Shown here: positions 27,526 to 34,571 of the stretch, piece after piece
How the letters are laid out: each line of letters opens with the position of its first letter
Position numbering within the stretch: position 1 is the stretch's first letter
Assembly (NCBI GenBank): GCA_036652055.1
Contig: JAVVWP010000006.1
Span: 1-64,000, forward strand
DNA from: Fimenecus sp036652055
Lineage (GTDB): Bacteria; Bacillota; Clostridia; Oscillospirales; Acutalibacteraceae
Reading direction: 5' to 3'
DNA length: 64,000 nucleotides
Notes under the pieces: generated by a model
What the model was told of the DNA's origin: nothing
Databases searched by the model: none
What the model saw: only the letters and a program-made list of their open reading frames with translations
Translations under genes and position numbers: made by a program

Positions 27526-27993
27526 ATTAATACTAAAAATAAAAAAAGCATAAGAATATTTATCATCACCTTTTCGTGGATTTTAGTAATTGCATTAATG
27601 TGGATTATATTTTATCTTTCAAACCAAGAAGCAACAGTTTCCGCGGGGACAAGCTCGTCGGTAATAGCAAAAATATTCGAGCTTTTTCACATAAGGCTTT
27701 CGCAAGGAATGGTTAGAAAAACGGCACATATGCTTGAGTATTTTGCACTTTTCACACTTTTATATAATGCATACTATCAAACCTTTAGAAAGCCACAGCC
27801 ACTTCTTAGCATTCTTTCAGTTGCTTTTTTGGCATCAAGCGATGAAATTCATCAATATTTTGTAGCAGGCAGAGCGTGTATGTTAAGAGATGTATTTGTT
27901 GATATAATTGGCGGACTTTTTGCATTGGTTATTTGCACTTTAATATGTAAAATTATAATTAAAATATCAAAAAGAATAAAAAAAGAGGTTTAA
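27526..27993 (+). CDS. VanZ-like membrane protein
   Basis: This is a small integral membrane protein. The VanZ-like core has FYLSNQEATVSAGTSS, MVRKTAHMLEYFALFTLL (about 66) and SSDEIHQYFVAGRACMLRDV (about 105), with about four membrane helices. VanZ from Tn1546 gives low-level teicoplanin resistance, but most VanZ-like proteins have unknown roles. The first ATG (27598) would cut off the basic start and half of helix 1. The frame is open back to ATT at 27526, directly after a stop, with AAAGG 11 bases upstream and no ATG, GTG or TTG between. I therefore infer an ATT start (155 residues). The DUF1015 gene follows after 3 bases. Confidence 0.72.
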   Translation: MNTKNKKSIRIFIITFSWILVIALMWIIFYLSNQEATVSAGTSSSVIAKIFELFHIRLSQGMVRKTAHMLEYFALFTLLYNAYYQTFRKPQPLLSILSVAFLASSDEIHQYFVAGRACMLRDVFVDIIGGLFALVICTLICKIIIKISKRIKKEV

Positions 27994-27996
27994 ATT

Positions 27997-29238
27997 ATGG
28001 CAGTTTTAAAATCATTTAAGGCATATCGCCCAACGCAGTCACTTGTTGAAAAGGTGGCAGCGCTACCTTATGATGTTATGAATTCTGATGAAGCGAGAAA
28101 AATGGCTCTCGGCAATCCATATTCTTTTTTGCATATTGATAAAGCAGAAATAGATTTGCCAAAAGGCACTTATATTTATGATGAAAAAGTTTATGACAAG
28201 GCAAAAGAAAATCTTGGAATGTTAATTTCAGCCGATGTGATTGCAAAAGACGAAAAACCTTGCCTTTATATTTATGAGCAAACACGATGCAATCGAGTGC
28301 AAACAGGGCTTGTTGGCTGCACCTCGATTGATGATTATATCAATAATGTTATAAAAAAGCACGAGCATACAAGGGCAGACAAAGAAGCAGACAGAATTCA
28401 TCATGTCGATACGCTTGACGCAAACACAGGGCCGATTTTTTTGACATACAGAAAAGAAAGCACCGTTTGTGAAATTCTAAACAGTTGGAAAAGTGAAAAA
28501 GCACCGGTTTATGATTTTACGGCTGATGAAGTCAGACAAGTTGTGTGGGTGATAGATGATGACGAAGTCATAGAAAAGTTAAGTGCTAAATTTAAAAATA
28601 TTCCATCATTATATATTGCAGATGGCCATCACCGTGCCGCTTCGGCAGTTAAGGTTGGGCTTAAAAGGCGAGAAGAAAATCCAAATTATACAGGAAATGA
28701 AGAATTCAACTTTTTCCTTTCAGTCCTTTTTTCAAGTGATGAACTCGAAATAATGGATTATAACAGAGTGGTTGCTGATTTAAACGGGCTTTCCTATGAA
28801 GAATTTAAAGCTGAAATTTCTAAAAAATTCACAATAGAAGAAGTGGGGAGTGATTGCTATCGCCCTGCTAAAAAGCACACTTTTGGAATGTTAATGAAAA
28901 ACAAATGGTATTGCCTTGAGGCAAAGTGCGGAAGCTTTGACAATAATGATCCTGTGGATAGGCTTGATGTTTCAATTCTTCAAAACAATTTAATTTCGCC
29001 AATTTTAGGAATTAGCGATCCGAGAACCGATAAAAGGATAGATTTTGTCGGCGGAATAAGAGGGCTTTTGGAGCTTTCAAAAAGATGTGAAAACGATATG
29101 GAAATAGCATTTTCAATGTATCCTACAACACTTGATGATTTAATGGCAATTGCAGATGCAGGAAAAGTTATGCCACCAAAATCAACTTGGTTTGAGCCTA
29201 AATTGCTTAGTGGTCTATTTATCCATTTTTTAAAGTGA
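27997..29238 (+). CDS. DUF1015-family protein
   Basis: The 413-residue cytosolic protein opens with FKAYRPTQSLVEKVAALPYDVM, the typical DUF1015 start. It contains the conserved IADGHHRAASAVKVGL (about 207), HHVDTLDANTGPIFL (about 128) and SDPRTDKRIDFVGG near the C terminus. The His-rich GHHR motif suggests a phospho-ligand or metal site; kinase-like relatives have been proposed, but no reaction is established that I can name. It begins 3 bases after the VanZ-like gene and is 10 bases from nadE, so it is likely co-transcribed with both. Confidence 0.85.
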   Translation: MAVLKSFKAYRPTQSLVEKVAALPYDVMNSDEARKMALGNPYSFLHIDKAEIDLPKGTYIYDEKVYDKAKENLGMLISADVIAKDEKPCLYIYEQTRCNRVQTGLVGCTSIDDYINNVIKKHEHTRADKEADRIHHVDTLDANTGPIFLTYRKESTVCEILNSWKSEKAPVYDFTADEVRQVVWVIDDDEVIEKLSAKFKNIPSLYIADGHHRAASAVKVGLKRREENPNYTGNEEFNFFLSVLFSSDELEIMDYNRVVADLNGLSYEEFKAEISKKFTIEEVGSDCYRPAKKHTFGMLMKNKWYCLEAKCGSFDNNDPVDRLDVSILQNNLISPILGISDPRTDKRIDFVGGIRGLLELSKRCENDMEIAFSMYPTTLDDLMAIADAGKVMPPKSTWFEPKLLSGLFIHFLK

Positions 29239-29248
29239 GGTAATCTTT

Positions 29249-29980
29249 ATGAGCTTTGATGCAAAAAAAACAAAAGATAATATAATAGATTGGATAAAAG
29301 AATGGTTTGAAAAAAATGGTAATGGTTGCAACGCTGTTGTCGGAATTTCAGGGGGCAAAGACAGCTCTGTTGTAGCGGCACTTTGCACTAAGGCTCTCGG
29401 AAAAGACAGAGTAATAGGTGTTTTAATGCCAAAGGGTGAACAACACGATATTGATGTTGCAAAGCGACTTGTGGATTTTCTTGAAATCAGAAATATGACA
29501 ATAAATATAAAAGATGCTTATGATGCAGTAATAAACGGTCTTAACGATTGCAATATAGAAATATCAAATCAAACTGCCTTTAACCTGCCTTCAAGAATAA
29601 GAATGTCGACGCTTTATGCGGTTTCGCAGTCAGTGAATGGCAGAGTTGCAAACACTTGTAATTTGTCAGAAGACTATGTCGGGTATTCAACAAGATATGG
29701 CGATTCGGTCGGAGATTTTAGCCCTCTTTCAAAGCTCACGGTTGATGAGGTTAAACAAATAGGCAGAGAGCTTTCGCTTCCAAACGAGTTTGTTGATAAA
29801 GTTCCGATTGATGGTCTTTGTGGAAAAACAGATGAAGATAATTTAGGATTTACCTATGCAGTTTTAGATAAATATATAAGAACGGGTATTTGCGAGGACA
29901 AAGAGATTAAAGAAAAAATAGACAAAATGCACCGAAACAATCAATTTAAGCTTGAGCTTATGCCGACTTTCCCATATTAG
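29249..29980 (+). CDS. nadE: Ammonia-dependent NAD synthetase
   Basis: NadE amidates deamido-NAD to NAD using ammonia. The ATP-pyrophosphatase P-loop SGGKDSS is at about 35. RIRMSTLYAVSQ (about 106) and CNLSEDYVGYSTRYGD (about 131) line the active site. The protein lacks the N-terminal glutaminase domain of long NadE proteins, so free ammonia is the expected nitrogen source; 243 residues fits. A terminator follows. Confidence 0.93.
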   Translation: MSFDAKKTKDNIIDWIKEWFEKNGNGCNAVVGISGGKDSSVVAALCTKALGKDRVIGVLMPKGEQHDIDVAKRLVDFLEIRNMTINIKDAYDAVINGLNDCNIEISNQTAFNLPSRIRMSTLYAVSQSVNGRVANTCNLSEDYVGYSTRYGDSVGDFSPLSKLTVDEVKQIGRELSLPNEFVDKVPIDGLCGKTDEDNLGFTYAVLDKYIRTGICEDKEIKEKIDKMHRNNQFKLELMPTFPY

Positions 29981-29995
29981 TCAATATACATTAAA

Positions 29996-30027
29996 ATTAC
30001 CTCCAAAGCGGAGGTGATTTTTTTATA
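29996..30027 (+). terminator. Terminator after nadE
   Basis: ACCTCC (29999-30004) pairs with GGAGGT (30010-30015), extended by flanking A/T pairs, then a run of seven T bases (30018-30024). Confidence 0.75.
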
Positions 30028-30046
30028 TTTTTGGTTAAAAGGCGTA

Positions 30047-30075
30047 TTGATTTATATCTTTTCTTATGATATTAT
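30047..30075 (+). promoter_or_regulatory. Promoter of the corA leader
   Basis: TTGATT (30047-30052), a 17-base spacer and TATTAT (30070-30075). Transcription should begin near 30082, giving a leader of about 158 nucleotides before corA. Confidence 0.6.
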
Positions 30076-30081
30076 TAAAGA

Positions 30082-30239
30082 CAGAATATGGATGGCAAAT
30101 AACCAAATTAATGTGAATGGAGTGAACTATATGGAACCCGGCCCTAGTCCTAAAATATTCCAAAACAAAATATCTACGCAGGACGGGCTTTTCTTTCGAT
30201 TAGCCTGTTAAGGTGGCGTAATCGAAAGGATGAGTTTTT
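30082..30239 (+). promoter_or_regulatory. corA leader with a ribosome-site-sequestering stem
   Basis: Two strong stems are visible. P1 pairs GCCC (30141-30144) and GTCCT (30147-30151) with AGGACGGGC (30180-30188), leaving a two-base bulge. Its 5' side lies in the Pro codons of the upstream ORF. P2 is 12 pairs (30191-30202 with 30219-30230, one G-T pair) plus three inner pairs, and its 3' side is the entire AAAGGA ribosome site of corA (30225-30230). The loop of P2 contains the stop codon of the upstream ORF. GGCT at 30186-30189 can instead pair with AGCC at 30202-30205, which would weaken P2. I see no match to the M-box or NiCo riboswitch. Control by translation of the leader ORF is inferred. 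Confidence 0.55.
30131..30211 (+). CDS. 26-codon leader ORF beginning MEPGPSP (MgtL-like)
   Basis: The ATG at 30131 has a good ribosome site (GGAG at 30119-30122, 8 bases away). Twenty-six codons run to TAA at 30209-30211, 28 bases before corA. The peptide starts MEPGPSPKIF and ends FFRLAC. The Salmonella mgtA leader peptide MgtL starts MEPDPTP; there, acidic and Pro residues at the start of the chain destabilise or stall the ribosome when Mg2+ is low. The same alternating pattern in front of a CorA-type Mg2+ transporter is unlikely to be chance. An in-frame ATG at 30092 would add 13 residues but lacks a comparable ribosome site. Expression is unproven. Confidence 0.55.
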   Translation: MEPGPSPKIFQNKISTQDGLFFRLAC

Positions 30240-31187
30240 ATGGTAAATTTCTACACAACGGCACAAAATCATACTTTAGAAAAAATCGAAAATCCGCAAA
30301 CAGATTGCTGGATTTCAATGGTTGCCCCAACAGATGGGGAGCTTCAAGAGGTATCAAAAAAATACAATATTGATATGGACTCGCTAAAGGCGGCTCTTGA
30401 TACTGACGAGCGTTCACGAATTGAAATTGACGACAACTTTACAATGGTTCTTGTTAATATTCCAACAGTAGTTGATGAGGACGAAACTGAGCTTTATGAC
30501 ACAATCCCGCTTTCAATTATTACAACAAAAGAAATAGCGATAACCGTTTGCCTTGAGGAAACACCGATTATTAAGCAGTTTGCCGAGGGCAAGGTTCGTG
30601 ATTTTTATACAAATATGAAATCACGATTTATATTACAGCTTTTATATCGTTCATCATCGTTATATCTTCAATACCTCAGAATTATTGACAGAAAAAGCGA
30701 TGCAGTTGAAAACAAGCTTCATAAATCCACCCAAAACAGTGAGCTTATTGAGCTTTTAAAGCTTGAAAAGAGCCTTGTTTATTTTACAACAGCACTTCGT
30801 TCAAACGAAATAGTTCTTGAAAAGCTTCTTAAAAATGATAGCATTAAAAAATATCCTGAAGATGAAGAACTTCTTGAAGATGTTATAGTCGAAAACAAAC
30901 AGGCTATCGAAATGGCAAATATATATAGTGGAATTTTAAGCGGAATGATGGATGCTTTTGCGTCAGTTATTTCAAACAACCTTAACATTGTAATGAAAAT
31001 TCTTGCAGTTGTTACAATTGTTATGGCAATTCCAACATTGATATTCAGTGCTTACGGAATGAATGTCGTTGGGGCAGGAATGCCTTTTGCAAACAGCCCA
31101 TATGGGTTTTTAATTATCGTAATTTTATCGCTGGCACTTAGCCTTATTGCCTCTTTAATATTCAGCAAAAGCAAAAAATTCAAATAA
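30240..31187 (+). CDS. corA: CorA-family divalent cation transporter
   Basis: CorA proteins form pentameric Mg2+/Co2+ channels. The large N-terminal cytosolic domain (about 1-250) has the acidic and helical character of the family. Two membrane helices at the C terminus flank the signature YGMNVVGAGMPFA (about 275), and a short basic tail (SKSKKFK) ends the protein. 315 residues is normal. Its ribosome site AAAGGA (30225-30230) is buried in a leader stem and an upstream ORF precedes it. Substrate selectivity for Mg2+ over Co2+ or Ni2+ is assumed from the GMN motif. A terminator follows. Confidence 0.93.
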   Translation: MVNFYTTAQNHTLEKIENPQTDCWISMVAPTDGELQEVSKKYNIDMDSLKAALDTDERSRIEIDDNFTMVLVNIPTVVDEDETELYDTIPLSIITTKEIAITVCLEETPIIKQFAEGKVRDFYTNMKSRFILQLLYRSSSLYLQYLRIIDRKSDAVENKLHKSTQNSELIELLKLEKSLVYFTTALRSNEIVLEKLLKNDSIKKYPEDEELLEDVIVENKQAIEMANIYSGILSGMMDAFASVISNNLNIVMKILAVVTIVMAIPTLIFSAYGMNVVGAGMPFANSPYGFLIIVILSLALSLIASLIFSKSKKFK

Positions 31188-31227
31188 TCAAAAAGCGGTC
31201 AATACTAAAATGTTGACCGCTTTTTTT
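31188..31227 (+). terminator. Terminator after corA
   Basis: AAAAGCGGTCAATA (31191-31204) pairs with TGTTGACCGCTTTT (31211-31224), and the T run extends to 31227. Confidence 0.85.
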
Positions 31228-31247
31228 AATAAAATGTGGAGGGCGAG

Positions 31248-33395
31248 ATGAAAAAGAAATTATCTTTTAAAATACTTTCAACTTTATTAGGGGGACTGAT
31301 TATGTTTTCGTCATTGCTTTTTGGCTGTGCAAATAAAAATGATTTTGACTTTGAAAAGGTGCTTTTACAAATTTATGATTATGAAATGCACATATCAAAT
31401 TTCAACATTGAAAACATTAATAAAGCGGCTGAAAACACTTTTAATTCAATAAATGAAAATGGAGAGTTTGCAGATATTGATTATAAAATGAAAGAGCAAA
31501 CCGCTTGGACTCCTGCCTCCCATTTAACAAGGCTTAAAAATTTAGTTATAGCTTATGTTAATTCAAATGGTGCATATTATAAAAATCACGAGGCTTATTT
31601 AAAAATCGTCAGTGGCTTAAAAGCGTGGCAAGAGCATCATCCAATTAGTACAAACTGGTATATGCAAGAAATAAGCTCTCCGCAAAATGTCGGTGTGACG
31701 CTTGTGCTTATGCGTTTTGGCGATGAAAAAGTACCCGAAGAAACCGAAAAAGCAATGCTTAAAAGAATGAAAAAAACAGGCGGAAAACCTCAAAAGTGGA
31801 CAGGTGCAAACAAGGCGGATATAGCGGTGCATTATTTATATCGTGGGGCTTTAACGAATGATGAAAAAGCGATAAAGCTTGCTGCAGGCGAGGCATTTTC
31901 AACGCTTGAATATACAATGAAAGAGGGATTTCAACACGATAATTCCTACCTTCAACACGGTCCACAGCTTTATATAAGTGGATATGGAAACGCAATGATA
32001 AATTCAATAGCTGCAATAGCTTCGGGCGTCGCTAATACAAAATATCAAACAAAAAAAGATGATATTGCACCCTTGCAAGGCTTTATAAAAGACGCATATT
32101 CAAGGGGTACAAGAGGAAAATTCAGACTTTATAATATAGGCGGGCGTAGCATTGCTCGTGAAAATTCTTTGCAGGCATCCTCGGACATTTTGCTTTATGA
32201 AAAGCTGAAATTTATTGATAAAGAAAATTCAGAAATCTATAATGCAGCGATTTTGAGATTAAAAGGCGAAAAGAGTGAAGGCTATATGATAAAGCCTCAA
32301 AGCACTCACTTTTGGCGGTCAGATTATACCCTGCACACTGAGCCGAATTTCACATTTGATGTAAGAACCGTTTCAAACAGAACTTATAGAAATGAGAATG
32401 GAAACAAAGAAAATTTAAAAGGATATTTTTTAGCTGATGGGGCTTATTCAATAAATGTCAGCGGAGAAGAATATAATAACATTTTCCCCGCTTGGGATTT
32501 TTCACTAATACCTGGCACAACAACGCCCCATATCAAAGATATTCCACTTCCTAAAGAGTGGGGAACATATGCAAAAAACACTTTTGCAGGGGGGCTTTCG
32601 ACTGGGGAAATTGGAATTTCTGCCTATGCCTATAATGATGTTGATTTTGGAATTAACACATCTGCAAACAAGTCATATTTTATGATAGGCGGTAAAGTTG
32701 TTTGCATTGGTAGCGATATAAACTCGTCAAATGAAAATGAAATAAGAACAACTCTAAATCAGTGTCTTTTGAGCGAGGATGCAGTAATTATTAATGAAGA
32801 TAAAACGCAAAATCCTTTAACATCAGGAGAAAAACAAATTGAAAAAGCCAAAGGAATTTATCACGGAAAAGTAGGATATGTTTTTTATGATGACAATCCA
32901 ATAATGGCTAAAGTTGCTACGCAAAGCGGAACTTGGACAGAAATAGCAACACCGTCACCAAATAAAAATACAATTGAAAAAGATGTTTTCACCTTGTCAA
33001 TAAATCACGGAGTAATGCCAAATTCAGCAAGCTATGTTTATGCGATTTTACCTGGAATTAATTCGGCACTTGAGGTTGCGAATTTTGACAAGAATTATAT
33101 AGAAATTCTCAGTAGCACAAAAACCTTGCACGCAGTTAAATTAGCTGATAGCGATAAAATTTATGCTGTGTTTTTCACTGGTGGCACACTCGACTATAAA
33201 GGGCTTAAAATAACGGTCGATAATCCGTGCATTGTAATGTTAGATGAAAAAAAGCTCTATATTTCTAATCCTGACCAAAACATCGAAAAAGTGAAAATTA
33301 CAATAGAATTAAACGAAAAATCTAAAACGATTACAGCCGATATGTTTGCAAAAAAAAGTGAAAATGCAGGAAAAACAGTTTGCATAGAATTATAA
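31248..33395 (+). CDS. Polysaccharide lyase family 8-like lipoprotein
   Basis: PL8 enzymes cut hyaluronan, chondroitin, xanthan or alginate by beta-elimination. The signal peptide ends in the lipobox LFGC (about residue 26). The helical toroid domain contains NWYMQEISSPQNVG, TGANKADIAVHYLYRG and HDNSYLQHGPQLYISGYG. These supply the Asn, His and Tyr expected of PL8 catalysis. RSIARENS (about 300) matches the Arg/Glu pair, and the C-terminal half is beta-sandwich-like. GGAGG is 5 bases before ATG 31248; a GTG at 31236 would overlap it. Being lipid-anchored, it works at the cell surface. The substrate cannot be assigned, and no sugar transporter is adjacent. Confidence 0.85.
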   Translation: MKKKLSFKILSTLLGGLIMFSSLLFGCANKNDFDFEKVLLQIYDYEMHISNFNIENINKAAENTFNSINENGEFADIDYKMKEQTAWTPASHLTRLKNLVIAYVNSNGAYYKNHEAYLKIVSGLKAWQEHHPISTNWYMQEISSPQNVGVTLVLMRFGDEKVPEETEKAMLKRMKKTGGKPQKWTGANKADIAVHYLYRGALTNDEKAIKLAAGEAFSTLEYTMKEGFQHDNSYLQHGPQLYISGYGNAMINSIAAIASGVANTKYQTKKDDIAPLQGFIKDAYSRGTRGKFRLYNIGGRSIARENSLQASSDILLYEKLKFIDKENSEIYNAAILRLKGEKSEGYMIKPQSTHFWRSDYTLHTEPNFTFDVRTVSNRTYRNENGNKENLKGYFLADGAYSINVSGEEYNNIFPAWDFSLIPGTTTPHIKDIPLPKEWGTYAKNTFAGGLSTGEIGISAYAYNDVDFGINTSANKSYFMIGGKVVCIGSDINSSNENEIRTTLNQCLLSEDAVIINEDKTQNPLTSGEKQIEKAKGIYHGKVGYVFYDDNPIMAKVATQSGTWTEIATPSPNKNTIEKDVFTLSINHGVMPNSASYVYAILPGINSALEVANFDKNYIEILSSTKTLHAVKLADSDKIYAVFFTGGTLDYKGLKITVDNPCIVMLDEKKLYISNPDQNIEKVKITIELNEKSKTITADMFAKKSENAGKTVCIEL

Positions 33396-33408
33396 AATCA
33401 AATAGAAA

Positions 33409-33450
33409 AAAACTCCCTTACAAAATCAGCTTTTGTAGGGGAGTTTTAAT
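33409..33450. terminator. Bidirectional terminator between PL8 gene and ilvE
   Basis: AACTCCCTTACAAAA (33412-33426) pairs with TTTTGTAGGGGAGTT (33432-33446), with A and T tracts on the two sides, serving two convergent genes. Confidence 0.8.
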
Positions 33451-33468
33451 TGTTGCTTTAAAAAAATA

Positions 33469-34539
33469 TTATTTAACTGTAACTGTCCAATTAAATTTAT
33501 CAGGGCGTTTGCCCCATTGAATGCCAGTAAGCTCATCATAAAGCTTTTGAGAAAGGTCACCGATTTTTCCGCCATTTAAAAGCATTGTTTTATCTCCAAA
33601 ACGAAGCTCACCTATTGGTGAAATAACAGCTGCTGTTCCACTGCCAAAGGCTTCAATAAGCTTGCCATCATCATAAGCCTTAGCAAGCTCATCAATTGAT
33701 ATTCTACGCTCTGAAACATTATATCCCCAGTCTTTTAAAATATCAATACAAGACATTCTTGTAACGCCGCTTAAAATACTGCCAGTTGAGAGTGAAGGGG
33801 TAACAACCTCGCCATCAAGCACAAAGAAAACATTCATCGTACCGACTTCTTCGACATATTTTCTTTCGACACCATCAAGCCATAAAACTTGAGTGTAGCC
33901 AAGCTTTTCAGCAACATCTTGAGCTTTCAATGAAGTTGCATAGTTGCCACCTGTTTTTGTAAATCCAACTCCGCCCTTAACAGCACGAACAAAATTTGAT
34001 TCAACATAAATTTTAACAGGATTAAGCCCCTCAGGATAATAAGCGCCAACAGGTGAAAGAATGATTGCAAAGGTCAAATGCTTTGCAGGGTGAACGCCAA
34101 CATGAGGGTCAGTTGCAAAAATATAAGGGCGAATATAGAGTGAAGTGCCTTCAGCTGTTGGTATCCAATCAGCATCAACACGAACAAGCTCTTTAACGGC
34201 TTCTACTGCAAATTCTTCATCGATAAGAGGAATACAAAGCCTTTCATTTGAATTGTTCATTCTTGCCATATTTCTGTCAGGTCTGAAAAGAAGAATTTCG
34301 CCATTTGCGGTTTTATAAGCTTTCATACCCTCAAAAACTTCTTGCGCATAGTGAAGCACCATAGCAGCAGGATCAAGTGCAAAAGGAGCATAGGGAACAA
34401 TTCTGGCATTATGCCAACCCTCGCCCTCATCATAGTTCATAATAAACATATGGTCGGTGTAATACTTACCAAAGCCGAGAGCCTCCTGTGCCTGTGGTTT
34501 TTGTTTTGGATTTTTTGTTAGTTCTACTTTGATTTCCAT
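33469..34539 (-). CDS. ilvE: Branched-chain amino-acid aminotransferase
   Basis: This PLP enzyme interconverts Leu, Ile and Val with their 2-keto acids. FEGMKAYKT (about 69), FRPDRNMARM (about 86) and GGVGFTKTGGNYA (about 190), the last containing the PLP lysine, are family signatures. GVERKYVEEVGTMNVFFV follows. The 356-residue length and motif style fit the eukaryote-like BCAT group common in Firmicutes. AGGAG is just upstream. It lies 32 bases downstream of the epsC-like gene and is probably transcribed from the same promoter. No other ilv or leu genes are near. Confidence 0.93.
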   Translation of the reverse strand: MEIKVELTKNPKQKPQAQEALGFGKYYTDHMFIMNYDEGEGWHNARIVPYAPFALDPAAMVLHYAQEVFEGMKAYKTANGEILLFRPDRNMARMNNSNERLCIPLIDEEFAVEAVKELVRVDADWIPTAEGTSLYIRPYIFATDPHVGVHPAKHLTFAIILSPVGAYYPEGLNPVKIYVESNFVRAVKGGVGFTKTGGNYATSLKAQDVAEKLGYTQVLWLDGVERKYVEEVGTMNVFFVLDGEVVTPSLSTGSILSGVTRMSCIDILKDWGYNVSERRISIDELAKAYDDGKLIEAFGSGTAAVISPIGELRFGDKTMLLNGGKIGDLSQKLYDELTGIQWGKRPDKFNWTVTVK

Positions 34540-34571
34540 AATTTAAAAACATCTCCTGATTGAATAGAATA

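Noticed and set aside
30014..30130. Longer form of the corA leader ORF, from 30014 or 30092
   Set aside because: The start at 30014 lies in the terminator T run, before the predicted start of transcription. The start at 30092 lacks a good ribosome site, unlike 30131.
30082..30239. Known metal riboswitch (M-box or NiCo) in front of corA
   Set aside because: I could not find the conserved loops of either class; the leader is better explained by an ORF and two simple stems.
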